Program-made: the position numbers and the translations under genes
Source of the DNA: Suilimivivens sp045586385
GTDB taxonomy: Bacteria > Bacillota > Clostridia > Lachnospirales > Lachnospiraceae
Reading direction: 5' to 3'
NCBI GenBank assembly: GCA_045586385.1
Contig: JAZNAE010000007.1
Location: 1-42,640, forward strand
DNA: 42,640 nucleotides
Part shown: in pieces, positions 1-8,571 of the stretch
Layout of the letters: each line of letters begins with the position of its first letter
Position numbering within the stretch: the first letter of the stretch is position 1
The notes under the pieces: model-generated
Told to the model about the DNA's origin: nothing
Databases searched by the model: none
Seen by the model: the letters and a program-made list of their open reading frames with translations, nothing else

Positions 1-1337
1 GCTTCTTCCACGCTTGCATATTCACCGCAAGCAACTGCTGCCAGCATTGCACCGCCAAGTGCAGGACCTTCTTCACTCTCGATAACATCCACCTTAACGT
101 TTAAGATATTTGCAATCATCTTCTTCCAAAGAGGACTCTTCGCACCGCCACCACAAATCTTGGTTCTTTCAATCTTGATGCCAAGGGACTTCGCAACTTC
201 AAAGGAATCTCTTAAAGCAAATCCAACACCTTCAAGCACTGCCTGTGTCATGTCTGCTCTGAAAGTATCCATGGTCATACCGATGAAAGTACCTCTTGCA
301 TTAGGATTATTGTGAGGAGAACGTTCTCCCATCAGGTAAGGCAGGAAGTAAACATGGTTTTCACCAAGCTTTGTAATGTTTGCCTGCTCTTTTGCATATT
401 CTTCTGTTCCGATGATTTCATCCATCCACCACTTGTTACAGGAAGCTGCAGAAAGCATACATCCCATTAAGTGATAATGTCCGTCAGCATGTGCAAATGC
501 ATGTAAGGCATTAAACTTATCTACACCGAATTTTTCGGAAGAGATAAAGATTGTTCCGCTGGTACCAAGGGAGATATTACACATACCGTCACCTACCGTA
601 CCGGTTCCCACAGCTGCTGCCGCATTATCGCCTGCACCTGCTGCTACCTTAACGGTTTCAGGAATACCGAGCTCTGCTGCGATTTCCTTAGTAACTGTTC
701 CTACACATTCATAGCTTTCATAAAGTTTAGGAAGCATATCTACGGTAATACCACAGATATCACACATTTCCTTAGACCAGCAGCGGTTCTTAACATCCAT
801 AAGAAGCATACCGGAAGCATCGGATACATCTGTACAATTTACACCGGTAAGCTTGTAAGCGATGTAATCCTTGGGAAGCATAATCTTTGCAATCTTTGCA
901 AAATTTTCAGGTTCCTTATTCTTAACCCATAATACCTTGGGTGCTGTAAATCCTGTAAAGGAAATATTAGCTGTGTACTCAGAAAGTTTATCCTTTCCGA
1001 TTACATTATTTAAATAATCACATTCTTCAAAGGTTCTTCCGTCATTCCATAAAAGAGCGGGACGAATTACGTTATCATCCTTATCTAAGATAACAAGTCC
1101 GTGCATCTGTCCGCCGAAACTGATGCCTGCAATCTGAGATTTATCAGCCTCTGCAATCAGTTCCTTGATACCTGCCATGGACTGTTCATACCAATCTTCA
1201 GGCTTCTGCTCTGACCAACCGGGATTAGGGAAATATAAAGGATATTCTTTAGATACAATCTTCTGAATCTTTCCCTCTCCGTCCATTAATAATAATTTTA
1301 CCGCACTGGTTCCTAAGTCAATTCCTATGTACAGCAT
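1..1337 (-). CDS. xylB: Xylulokinase, C-terminus cut by the window edge
   Basis: FGGY-family kinase that phosphorylates D-xylulose to xylulose 5-phosphate, the last step bringing xylose into the pentose phosphate pathway. The protein begins MLYIGIDLGTSAVK, the phosphate-binding loop of the fold, followed by GWSEQKPEDWYEQ, the GGQMHGLV substrate motif and WNDGRT, all typical of XylB. GAGDNAAAAVG and GERSPHNNPNARG, and near the edge GGGAKSPLW, match the second domain. About 445 residues are visible against a usual length near 490-500, so only the last tens of residues are missing. The ATG at 1337 follows an AAGGAGG site. It lies 19 bp downstream of the LacI-type regulator and is probably co-transcribed with it. 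Cytoplasmic. It fits with the xylanolytic enzymes at 16692-22109. Confidence 0.93.
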   Translation of the reverse strand, partial: MLYIGIDLGTSAVKLLLMDGEGKIQKIVSKEYPLYFPNPGWSEQKPEDWYEQSMAGIKELIAEADKSQIAGISFGGQMHGLVILDKDDNVIRPALLWNDGRTFEECDYLNNVIGKDKLSEYTANISFTGFTAPKVLWVKNKEPENFAKIAKIMLPKDYIAYKLTGVNCTDVSDASGMLLMDVKNRCWSKEMCDICGITVDMLPKLYESYECVGTVTKEIAAELGIPETVKVAAGAGDNAAAAVGTGTVGDGMCNISLGTSGTIFISSEKFGVDKFNALHAFAHADGHYHLMGCMLSAASCNKWWMDEIIGTEEYAKEQANITKLGENHVYFLPYLMGERSPHNNPNARGTFIGMTMDTFRADMTQAVLEGVGFALRDSFEVAKSLGIKIERTKICGGGAKSPLWKKMIANILNVKVDVIESEEGPALGGAMLAAVACGEYASVEE

Positions 1338-1356
1338 TTTGATCCTCCTTTAATAT

Positions 1357-2403
1357 TTAAAAATAATGAATGTTTTCATTCATAATAATTTCCAGTTTCG
1401 AATACAACTTGCGCTGTTCCATGCTCTTACCATAGCACATTTCATTAAACAAAATCTTCACAGCCTGATAAGCCTGCATGCTTAAATCCTGATACACTAC
1501 CGCATCTATGGAAGAATCCTCCACGTAGCTTCTGATTTCTTCAAACAAGTCAAACCCGACCAGTTTAATATCTTTTCTGTTTCTGTCCCCCAAAACCTTT
1601 GCTACCACATCAAGTCTGTAGGTCAAATCAAAAATACCGGCAAGTTCGGATTCCTTCTTTATACAATCATCGATTACTTTGTATATTTTATTTTCCTCTG
1701 TAAGACCATATGATACGGGAAGTAATTTTATGTACGGGTATTCTTTCAACTTATCCGTAAAGCCTTCCAATCTGGCAGCAATATCCGGATTGGTTTTATA
1801 TTCATCGGTTACCGGTATAAAAACCTTTCCGCCGGAAAGCATTTTACCTAAAAGTTCCGCCGCAAGCCTACCGCTTTTATAATAATCAACACCTACATAA
1901 TAACTGTTTTCATCTTCCTGATAATCACGGCTGAGAAGCACTACATTAGCATGTGCCTTCTTTAATAATTTTAAAATCTGCTCTATGATCTCTTTGTCAG
2001 AATAAGCAAGTATAAACGCATCAATTCCCTGCGAAAGCATTTCTTTCACAGCAGTCAGCTGTCCCTTAGGTTTTTCGGCATCATACTCGGAAATCAGTAC
2101 AGAAAGACCGTCATCCCCGAATTCCTTTACTGCTCTCCTTAAACCTTTACCGATTTCGGTTGAAAAATAATTTGCACTTTTTGATTTGAAGCCCACATAA
2201 CCAACCGTATAGTGTTTATTCATAGCCAAATTTCTGGCATTACGGTTCTGTACATAATTATACTTCTTAAGGGCTTCGTTAACAATTCTGCAGGTCTCTT
2301 CACTGACATGACCTTTGTTCTTAATAACTTTATATATGGTGGTTCTGGAGATACCGATTTCTTTCGCTATTTCCTCCAGCGTCATACGTGATATCTGTTC
2401 CAT
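1357..2403 (-). CDS. LacI/GalR-family transcriptional regulator of the xylB operon
   Basis: Sugar-responsive repressor. An N-terminal LacI helix-turn-helix is clear (LEEIAKEIGISRTTIYKVI, then HVSEETCRIVNEALKKYNY), followed by a periplasmic-binding-protein-like effector domain beginning YTVGYVGFKS. I start it at the ATG at 2403 (348 aa), preceded by GAGGGAAAA; the longer reading starts at a GTG at 2433 that lies inside the palindromic operator and has no ribosome binding site. The gene is first in an apparent operon with xylB. A TTGACA-17-TATCAT promoter lies at 2445-2473 and a 16-bp perfect palindrome sits at the likely transcription start, which suggests autoregulation. The effector is not visible; xylose or a related pentose is an inference from xylB. 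Confidence 0.88.
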   Translation of the reverse strand: MEQISRMTLEEIAKEIGISRTTIYKVIKNKGHVSEETCRIVNEALKKYNYVQNRNARNLAMNKHYTVGYVGFKSKSANYFSTEIGKGLRRAVKEFGDDGLSVLISEYDAEKPKGQLTAVKEMLSQGIDAFILAYSDKEIIEQILKLLKKAHANVVLLSRDYQEDENSYYVGVDYYKSGRLAAELLGKMLSGGKVFIPVTDEYKTNPDIAARLEGFTDKLKEYPYIKLLPVSYGLTEENKIYKVIDDCIKKESELAGIFDLTYRLDVVAKVLGDRNRKDIKLVGFDLFEEIRSYVEDSSIDAVVYQDLSMQAYQAVKILFNEMCYGKSMEQRKLYSKLEIIMNENIHYF

Positions 2404-2425
2404 TTTTCCCTCTTTTTTGCAGTTT

Positions 2426-2441
2426 GTTAACACGTGTTAAC
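2426..2441. promoter_or_regulatory. Perfect 16-bp palindromic operator
   Basis: GTTAACACGTGTTAAC is a perfect palindrome with a central CG, the usual layout of LacI-family operators. It starts 3 bp past the -10 hexamer of the lacI-xylB promoter, so a bound repressor would block initiation. The likely ligand is the adjacent LacI protein; this is inferred from position. Confidence 0.65.
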
Positions 2442-2444
2442 TAT

Positions 2445-2473
2445 ATGATATCACTACGCATATTTAATGTCAA
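2445..2473 (-). promoter_or_regulatory. Sigma-A promoter of lacI-xylB
   Basis: On the minus strand TTGACA (2468-2473) and TATCAT (2445-2450) are separated by 17 bp. The start of transcription would fall within the palindrome at 2426-2441. Confidence 0.65.
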
Positions 2474-2495
2474 ACGATTCCCTTATGGCATTTTG

Positions 2496-2532
2496 CACAA
2501 AAAAATCGACCGAATTTTGTATCGGTCGATTT
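2496..2532 (-). terminator. Rho-independent terminator of the first sensor-GGDEF gene
   Basis: Arms 2503-2513 and 2522-2532 (AAATCGACCGA / TCGGTCGATTT) form a perfect 11-bp stem with an 8-nt loop. On the minus strand the stem is followed by a run of seven or more T (2505 downwards). It lies directly after the stop of the gene at 2558. Confidence 0.8.
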
Positions 2533-2557
2533 TATGAATTTGCCACACATTATATGC

Positions 2558-4414
2558 CTAATCTTTTCGTGCTTGCTTTTTACTCCGCTTTTCTCTATAC
2601 ATGTTTTTATCTGCTTCTCGTATACATTCCAAAATGCCCTTGCTTTCCTCGCACAGCGCGTATCCGATACTTGCAGACAGCTTGTAAGGCTTACTCCATG
2701 TCTGATTCTTTATGGCAATGACTTCTCTGATATCTGCAATTACTTTCTCTACTTCAGACTTATTGTCTGTTTCCAGACAGAGCATATATTCATCGCCACC
2801 GGTACGGGCCACATGCCCTCTTTCACCTTTGCATCCATCCAAAACATTGGCAAGTTCACAAAGAGCCGCGTCTCCCTCTAAATGACCATACCTATCATTG
2901 ATCATTTTAAGTCCGTCCATATCAGCACTTACTACATAAAAACCGGGACCACCATTACACAAGCGGGCATATCTGTTTTGTATGATCTTTTGAATACTTC
3001 TTCGATTACCGATGCCTGTCAATTCATCTGTTTCGTATAACAGTCTACCTTCCATCAAAAGTTTATTTTCTTCATACATCTTTTGACGCTCCATGGCAAT
3101 AGCAAGACCTAGCAGCCATCCACGGTACGCACTTCTTAAATCGTAAATATGCTCTGAAACCAAAACTACATAGCCCAGACAGTTATCCTTTTCATGAAGC
3201 GGCGAAACGTGTACATATTTATTTTTGCTTATATACTCTTCCGGCAAAATATCCCTGCGTAAAAATCTCTTATCCATAAACTCTACTTTTTTCTGTGTGA
3301 TAATTGCCCTAAGTGACATATGCTCCGTATAATTTTCCCTCATAGCCACTTCTTCTATTCTTTTTTCTTCCTCATCGCAAAGACATATATACAGCTCCTT
3401 ATATCGATAAATACTCATATATTTCTGTGCTGCACCCATCAATTCTTCAAATGTATCCGTTGCTTCAAAATCCATGTCCATATATACAATATTGTTTAAT
3501 ACATTACGCATATCAATCGCGTCAAAGAACAGTGAACGTTGTATCGCCTTATCAGGTGTATATGCACAACCACATGATTCTTTAAAAGCTTCTTTCACTT
3601 CAACATTTACAACTCTGCTCTGGGGCAGTCCGCTGCTCACATTTCGCAAAATCTCAAAGGCTACCCTGCCCATTTCATCACTGGGCACATACATACTGGA
3701 AATAGTCGGCGTGGAATATTTGACTTCATCAATGTCATCAAAGCCTGACACCGCAATATCCTCAGGCACACGCACTCCCCTCTTTTGAAGTGCCTCGCAA
3801 ACAGAAATAGCCATATAATCATTGGCACATACAATCGCTTCCGGCATTTCTTCTCCTCCCAGAAACCACTCTACTGCCTCATTGCCCTTGTTGCGCCAGT
3901 AGTCCCCTTCAAAAACCATTCTCTCTGTTACTACAAGGTTATATTTATCCATAATTTCCAAGTAACCCAGGTATCTTTCACCTGAATCCTTCAAATCGCC
4001 TCTCCCTGTCATAAAGCAAATTCTTTTGAACCCATGGACAGTCACAAAATGCTCTACCATTTTTTTCATGGCAGCACAATTATCAAACAGCACATTATAA
4101 AATCGCTCGTCTTCACTTCTAAGACATACTATGGGACAAGTCACATTCTCTTCTATTGTCTCAATTAATTCTTCGTACATTCCCTGAATACCCAAAGTAT
4201 CCGCACAAATAATGACACCATCATATTCCGGCCACTTCGGAATCTTTATAACACTCTTCTCTCCATAGGCATAAAAAATATTTTGTCCATAACATCCGGC
4301 ATTAGAAAAAACGACAGTCTCTACCCCTAATGCAGTTGCTTCTTTTGCAACTGCCTCTACAACTGCCAACTCATGCACTCCGTAATCACCAATAAAAACA
4401 GCTATTCTTTTCAC
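2558..4414 (-). CDS. LacI-type sensor domain fused to GGDEF domain (copy 1)
   Basis: Cytosolic 618-aa protein with no signal peptide or membrane segment. Residues about 1-275 are a LacI/GalR effector-binding domain without the DNA-binding helix-turn-helix: CANDYMAISVCEALQKRG (196-213) and VPEDIAVSGFDD (216-227) are the LacI hallmarks. An SCGC motif at 280-283 marks the end of this domain. A middle region (about 300-450) resembles a GAF-like segment, with a helical linker. Residues 463-610 are a GGDEF domain: DELTGIGNRR, DMDGLKMINDRYGH and GGDEY at 539-543. Tyr replaces the usual Phe of GGDEF, and no RxxD inhibitory site is visible five residues upstream. Predicted role: diguanylate cyclase gated by an intracellular sugar or other small ligand. 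GTG start at 4414 after AGGTGG. Its paralog lies immediately upstream. Activity is inferred, not shown. Confidence 0.85.
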   Translation of the reverse strand: MKRIAVFIGDYGVHELAVVEAVAKEATALGVETVVFSNAGCYGQNIFYAYGEKSVIKIPKWPEYDGVIICADTLGIQGMYEELIETIEENVTCPIVCLRSEDERFYNVLFDNCAAMKKMVEHFVTVHGFKRICFMTGRGDLKDSGERYLGYLEIMDKYNLVVTERMVFEGDYWRNKGNEAVEWFLGGEEMPEAIVCANDYMAISVCEALQKRGVRVPEDIAVSGFDDIDEVKYSTPTISSMYVPSDEMGRVAFEILRNVSSGLPQSRVVNVEVKEAFKESCGCAYTPDKAIQRSLFFDAIDMRNVLNNIVYMDMDFEATDTFEELMGAAQKYMSIYRYKELYICLCDEEEKRIEEVAMRENYTEHMSLRAIITQKKVEFMDKRFLRRDILPEEYISKNKYVHVSPLHEKDNCLGYVVLVSEHIYDLRSAYRGWLLGLAIAMERQKMYEENKLLMEGRLLYETDELTGIGNRRSIQKIIQNRYARLCNGGPGFYVVSADMDGLKMINDRYGHLEGDAALCELANVLDGCKGERGHVARTGGDEYMLCLETDNKSEVEKVIADIREVIAIKNQTWSKPYKLSASIGYALCEESKGILECIREADKNMYREKRSKKQARKD

Positions 4415-4465
4415 AGTTTTCCACCTGCCTTCTTCATCATAGCATCCGCACCTTTTTCTAGTACT

Positions 4466-4494
4466 ATTTTACCACTTTTCCACATTCGTATCAA
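4466..4494 (-). promoter_or_regulatory. Promoter of sensor-GGDEF copy 1
   Basis: TTGATA (4489-4494) and TAAAAT (4466-4471) on the minus strand, 17-bp spacer ending in GTGG. The same hexamers, spacer length and GTGG end recur at 6454-6482 before copy 2. Confidence 0.6.
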
Positions 4495-4545
4495 CTGTTT
4501 TTCCTTTTTAGTTTGAAATATTCACTTTTTTGCAAAAAATCAGAC

Positions 4546-4573
4546 AAAAAAGAGCCTATACAGACTCTTTTTT
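4546..4573 (-). terminator. Terminator overlapping the stop of sensor-GGDEF copy 2
   Basis: AAAAAAGAG (4546-4554) pairs with CTCTTTTTT (4565-4573). The stop codon at 4556 lies in the loop. Read on the minus strand the stem runs into a T-tract. Confidence 0.6.
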
Positions 4574-6406
4574 CTTTCTCTTCTCTTTGTACATATTCTG
4601 GTCTGCCATACGCATGCAATCCATCAATGCCATGTTCTTTTTGCAATATGCGTATCCGAAGCTTGCAGAAAGGGCATACGGTTTATCCCATTTTGCATTA
4701 ATATTCTCTATTGCCTTTCTGATATTTGCTATCACTTCTTCCACTTCAGATTTGTCTTCCGTACCGATGCACATCATATATTCATCGCCACCGATTCGCG
4801 CAACATTACTGCTTGTCCCCTTGTTATCATCAAGAATCTCCGCAAGGGCACACAGTGCCACGTCACCTTCCAAATGTCCGTACCCGTCATTGATCTTCTT
4901 CAAATCATCCATATCAATACTTACTACATAGAACCCCGTTCCCGTAAGACGCATACGTGTAAATCTGCTTTGCAGGATTTTTTCCATTTCTCTACGATTT
5001 CCAATTCCCGTAAGCTCATCCTTTTCAGACAAACGTCTTGCTATTACCAATTCCTTATTTTCTTCATACATTTTCAGACGGGATAAAGCTGACCCCATTC
5101 CCAATACCCACGCTTGGAAAAAGAATCTGACAGCATCTATTTTCTGTGTTTTTAGTACGATATATCCCAAACAGTTATTTTTTTCATGAAGTGCCGAGAT
5201 ATAGAGGGGTTTATTTCCATCCAAGTATTCTTCCGGCAAAAGACACTTTCTTGAAAACTTCTGATGCAGAATTTCTTCATTGCTATGAGTAAGCACGGCC
5301 CTAAGCACCATATTTTGGGTGTAATTTCCCATCATGGCCATTTCTTCTATTTTCTTTTCTTCTTCATCACAAAGACAAACATAGATAGCATCATAGGGAA
5401 AAGCATCAATATATCTGCGTGCACTCTCCATTAGTTCCTCAAAGGTATCTGCATTTTCAAAATCCATATTCAAATAAATATTGCGGTACATAACCCTCTT
5501 AATATCCTCTGTTTCCAAAAACAGGGATCTTTGAAGTGTCATATCACATTCATAATTGCAACCGCAAGATTGCTTATATGATTCTTTTGCCTCCAAATAA
5601 ACATTCTTCGGCTGCTCAATACCATTGTTCACATTTTCAATAATCTGCAATGCAGTTTCTGCTATCTCTTCATTTGATACATACATACTGGATATGGTGG
5701 GAACTGAATACCATACTTCCTCCACATCATCAAAACCGGAAACTGCCACATCTTCAGGCACGCGATATCCCTTCTTTTGTAATGCGTCACAAATCGAAAT
5801 CGCCATATAGTCGTTGGCACATACTATAGCTCTGGGCGGTTCTTCTCCGTCAAAAAACCATTCTACAGCTTCATCCCCCTTATCACGCCAGTAATTACCT
5901 TCAAAAAGCATACTGGGAGTCACTTCAAGTTCATGCTTTCTCATAGCATCAAGGTATCCTTGCATTCTGTCTCTGGAATCTGCTAAGTCTCTTCTTCCGG
6001 ACATAAAACATATTCTTTTATATCCATGTTCTTCAATAAAATGATTGGTCATCCTTTCCACTGCCGATTTGTTATTAATTAGCACATTATAAAACTGTTC
6101 ATCTCCATTCCGGAGACAAACAACCGGACAAGTTGCCTGTTCATTGATTCTTTCAGCCAATTCTTCATACATCCCCTGAATGCCAAAGGTATCTGTACAG
6201 ATAATAATCCCAATGTAATCGGAAAGTTGAGGAATTCTGATAATACTCTTTTCACCAAGTGCATGAAAAATATTATTGCCGTATGAACCTGCGTTATTAA
6301 AAATATGCACTTTTATATTCTTTTTGGATGCCAGTTTTGTAACAGTCTGCATCACTTCCAATTGGTATGTACCATATTCTCCCAAAAAAAGAGCTATTTT
6401 CTTCAT
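4556..6406 (-). CDS. LacI-type sensor domain fused to GGDEF domain (copy 2)
   Basis: Paralog of the gene at 2558-4414 with the same order of parts: a LacI effector domain without HTH (CANDYMAISICDALQKKG, VPEDVAVSGFDD), an SCGC motif, a GAF-like middle region, and a C-terminal GGDEF domain with DELTGIGNRR, DMDDLKKINDGYGH and GGDEY. The Tyr for Phe change in GGDEF is shared by both copies. I start at the ATG at 6406 (616 aa), five bases after GGAGGAA; an in-frame ATG at 6424 would include the ribosome binding site in the coding region. Cytosolic. The tandem pair probably arose by duplication including the promoter. Ligand unknown; nearby genes point to plant sugars, which is inference. Confidence 0.85.
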   Translation of the reverse strand: MKKIALFLGEYGTYQLEVMQTVTKLASKKNIKVHIFNNAGSYGNNIFHALGEKSIIRIPQLSDYIGIIICTDTFGIQGMYEELAERINEQATCPVVCLRNGDEQFYNVLINNKSAVERMTNHFIEEHGYKRICFMSGRRDLADSRDRMQGYLDAMRKHELEVTPSMLFEGNYWRDKGDEAVEWFFDGEEPPRAIVCANDYMAISICDALQKKGYRVPEDVAVSGFDDVEEVWYSVPTISSMYVSNEEIAETALQIIENVNNGIEQPKNVYLEAKESYKQSCGCNYECDMTLQRSLFLETEDIKRVMYRNIYLNMDFENADTFEELMESARRYIDAFPYDAIYVCLCDEEEKKIEEMAMMGNYTQNMVLRAVLTHSNEEILHQKFSRKCLLPEEYLDGNKPLYISALHEKNNCLGYIVLKTQKIDAVRFFFQAWVLGMGSALSRLKMYEENKELVIARRLSEKDELTGIGNRREMEKILQSRFTRMRLTGTGFYVVSIDMDDLKKINDGYGHLEGDVALCALAEILDDNKGTSSNVARIGGDEYMMCIGTEDKSEVEEVIANIRKAIENINAKWDKPYALSASFGYAYCKKNMALMDCMRMADQNMYKEKRKKKESV

Positions 6407-6453
6407 ATATTCCTCCAAAGCCAATCACCTTTCCAAAAAATCAATTTCCTTTT

Positions 6454-6482
6454 ATTTTACCACTCCCCTCCTACCATATCAA
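6454..6482 (-). promoter_or_regulatory. Promoter of sensor-GGDEF copy 2
   Basis: TTGATA (6477-6482) and TAAAAT (6454-6459) with a 17-bp spacer on the minus strand, the same arrangement as at 4466-4494. Confidence 0.6.
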
Positions 6483-6516
6483 TATTTTTTTATTCCATAT
6501 AACTGTACAGTAATGC

Positions 6517-6547
6517 AAAAACCCGGTGTTTGTTTACAAACACCGGG
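6517..6547 (-). terminator. Terminator of the GntR-ABC operon
   Basis: CCCGGTGTTTG (6522-6532) and CAAACACCGGG (6537-6547) form a perfect 11-bp stem with a 4-nt loop, followed on the minus strand by TTTTTG. It ends the operon whose last stop is at 6557. Confidence 0.85.
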
Positions 6548-6556
6548 GGCCTCTTA

Positions 6557-7378
6557 TCAATCCAAATTCAATTTTCTTTTTACAATAAATTCACTTACAA
6601 TATACAATACAATCGTCATCACCAGTGCAATCACACTCACACCATAATACATCGGTGCCATAATTGCAAACACATTGTCCTCACTGGTGTATGCCATTTG
6701 TTGAAACATCATGGGAAACATCACAACCATAGAAAGAGTCTGCATAACTGTCATTATGGCAAAATATGCACCTACACTGCCAAGTATCTTGTGTTTTCCT
6801 ACAAGCTGCCCGATGGTAATTGAACCGACAATCATCAATGTCCCACTAAATGTTCCCACAACCATCATCACAACCATACTAACCAGGAAATTTACACCAT
6901 TTTCTATCGCAAAAAGTTCTTCCATGGCCCTTCCAAGCTCTGAGAGGAACTCCCCAAGGGTTACATTCGCGTTAGGCTCCAAAAATAAAAATGCCATACC
7001 GCCGAAAATAAACACACTGACAATAATCGCTATACTTGCAAGTGCCGACCATGCACACATAGGTAAAATCTTAGATATAAGCAACTGTCTCGCTGTTACC
7101 GGTAATGTATGTGTCAGATAGCCCTCATCCGTAAACATACTCTTGTAAAAACGGAATGCCAGATAAATCATAATGCCAAGACTTACTGCAATCAATGCAA
7201 AATAATATATTAGCCACAACAAAATCATCAATATGGTAAGTCCGCTTAATTCACTTTCCCATATAGGTGTTGCAAATGAAAAACCCGCAAGCACGGTAAT
7301 CACGAGCAAAGCCACCAACATAAAAGTAGGAACCTTCCATGTTTCCATCCATTCATGCTTCAATAATTTTTTTAACAT
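6557..7378 (-). CDS. ABC-type transporter membrane subunit
   Basis: Hydrophobic 273-aa protein with about six membrane segments (for example FMLVALLVITVLAGFSFA near the start, ILMILLWLIYYFALIAVSLG, SALASIAIIVSVFIFGG, MYYGVSVIALVMTIVLYIV near the end). It resembles ABC-2 or YtrC/D-type permeases that pair with an ATPase of the CcmA/YtrB group. Its ATG overlaps the end of the ATPase gene by 7 bp, so the two are translationally coupled. Such GntR-ATPase-permease operons are often induced by cell-wall-active compounds in Firmicutes; the substrate here cannot be read from the sequence. Confidence 0.8.
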   Translation of the reverse strand: MLKKLLKHEWMETWKVPTFMLVALLVITVLAGFSFATPIWESELSGLTILMILLWLIYYFALIAVSLGIMIYLAFRFYKSMFTDEGYLTHTLPVTARQLLISKILPMCAWSALASIAIIVSVFIFGGMAFLFLEPNANVTLGEFLSELGRAMEELFAIENGVNFLVSMVVMMVVGTFSGTLMIVGSITIGQLVGKHKILGSVGAYFAIMTVMQTLSMVVMFPMMFQQMAYTSEDNVFAIMAPMYYGVSVIALVMTIVLYIVSEFIVKRKLNLD

Positions 7379-8073
7379 GCGAACACCTCCCTAAAATAAG
7401 CATCCACGCTCTTTCCTTTTTCTTCTCTGATTTCTTCAACAGTTGTCTGTAAAACCAGATTGCCGTCTTTAATGAAAATCACCTCATCCAAAACATTTTC
7501 AATGTCGGATATTAAATGGGTGGATAAAAGGACCGTCGCATTTTCATTATAATTTGTGATAATTGTTTTAATAATATAATCTCTTGCTGCCGGGTCTACG
7601 CCGGCAATAGGTTCATCCAGAATAAAAAGATCTGCATCCCTACTCATCACCAGGATAAGTTGCACCTTTTCTCGTGTACCTTTCGATAATGTCTTAATCT
7701 TTGCATTTTCATCAATTTTCAAGGAATCCAGCATTTCCTTTGCCCGCTCCGGTTTGAAATCTTCATAGAAGTCTGCAAAATAAGCAATCAGTTCCTTCAC
7801 TCTCATGGAATTCCTTAAATATGTTCTTTCAGGCAAGTAAGATATTCTTGCTTTTGTCTCAGGTCCGGGCACGCTGCCGTTAATCAGCACCGTTCCTTCA
7901 GTGGGTCTAAGCAGACCATTCATAATTTTAATCAGTGTCGTCTTACCGCTTCCGTTTGGTCCTAATAAACCAATAATTTTCCCCTTTGGAATGGAAAGAG
8001 TGATTTGGTTTAATGCTGTTTTTCTCTTGTCATAAACCTTGGTAAGATTGGTGATATTTACCAACTCATTCAT
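7372..8073 (-). CDS. ABC transporter ATPase (YtrB/CcmA type)
   Basis: Nucleotide-binding subunit, 233 aa. Walker A GPNGSGKTT, the signature as LSKGTREKVQL, Walker B DLFILDEP and the H-loop STHL are all present, so it should be active. The signature deviates from LSGGQ to LSKGT, as is common in the YtrB/EcsA-like subgroup. It follows the GntR gene without a gap and overlaps the permease gene, giving a three-gene operon. It acts at the inner face of the membrane. It is probably dedicated to this transporter and is not the missing ATPase of the sugar importers, which use MsmX-type proteins with a longer C-terminal domain. Confidence 0.9.
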   Translation of the reverse strand: MNELVNITNLTKVYDKRKTALNQITLSIPKGKIIGLLGPNGSGKTTLIKIMNGLLRPTEGTVLINGSVPGPETKARISYLPERTYLRNSMRVKELIAYFADFYEDFKPERAKEMLDSLKIDENAKIKTLSKGTREKVQLILVMSRDADLFILDEPIAGVDPAARDYIIKTIITNYNENATVLLSTHLISDIENVLDEVIFIKDGNLVLQTTVEEIREEKGKSVDAYFREVFAC

Positions 8074-8442
8074 TTATTTTTCCCCTCCTGCTTCATTCTT
8101 AAGCAATGTAAGAATTTCTTCTTTTTCAAATCCCAGTTCTCTCATTCGCTGTATAAATTCCTGAATCTGTTCTTTTGCAAGCATATTACGAGTTTCTTTA
8201 ATCATGTTCATGTCCTCCGTCACAACTCTGCCGCTGGTACGCTGAGTACTTACAAGACCATGTCTCTCAAGCTCTGCAAGTGCTCTCTGCATGGTATTGG
8301 GATTCACTCCCGCTTCCGCTGCCAGCTCACGTACACTTGGAATTTTCTCTCCCGGTTTATAAGTGCCGGATACAATTTGTATTTCAATCCGTTCCAATAT
8401 CTGTGCATAAATCGGACGGTCAGAATCTAAATTCCACGCCAT
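8074..8442 (-). CDS. GntR-family repressor, YtrA subfamily
   Basis: Short 122-aa regulator made of a GntR winged helix (YKPGEKIPSVRELAAEAGVNPNTMQRALAELERHGLV) and a short C-terminal dimerisation tail without an effector domain, which is the YtrA pattern. It heads the operon with the ATPase and permease. A perfect 14-bp inverted repeat overlaps its promoter (8461-8494), so autorepression is likely. In characterised YtrA-type systems repression is lifted by antibiotics acting on the cell wall; whether that applies here is unknown. Confidence 0.9.
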   Translation of the reverse strand: MAWNLDSDRPIYAQILERIEIQIVSGTYKPGEKIPSVRELAAEAGVNPNTMQRALAELERHGLVSTQRTSGRVVTEDMNMIKETRNMLAKEQIQEFIQRMRELGFEKEEILTLLKNEAGGEK

Positions 8443-8460
8443 AGCTTCCTTCCTTTCTTT

Positions 8461-8494
8461 GTATTATTGTATTATCTACTTAATACAATAATAC
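8461..8494. promoter_or_regulatory. Perfect 14-bp inverted-repeat operator for the YtrA-like regulator
   Basis: GTATTATTGTATTA (8461-8474) and its exact complement TAATACAATAATAC (8481-8494) flank 6 bp. The site covers the -10 hexamer and start region of the GntR promoter and ends about 18 bp before the start codon. YtrA-type regulators bind long AT-rich inverted repeats of this kind, so it is the expected autoregulatory operator. Confidence 0.75.
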
Positions 8495-8513
8495 GCAGTT
8501 TGTGTTTTGTCAA
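8485..8513 (-). promoter_or_regulatory. Promoter of the GntR-ABC operon
   Basis: TTGACA at 8508-8513 and a weaker -10, TATTGT, 17 bp downstream on the minus strand (8485-8490). The -10 lies in the right arm of the operator. Confidence 0.6.
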
Positions 8514-8571
8514 TACATATTTTATATTTTTTACAAATATTTCTATCCACACTTTACACTTCTACGTTTTT

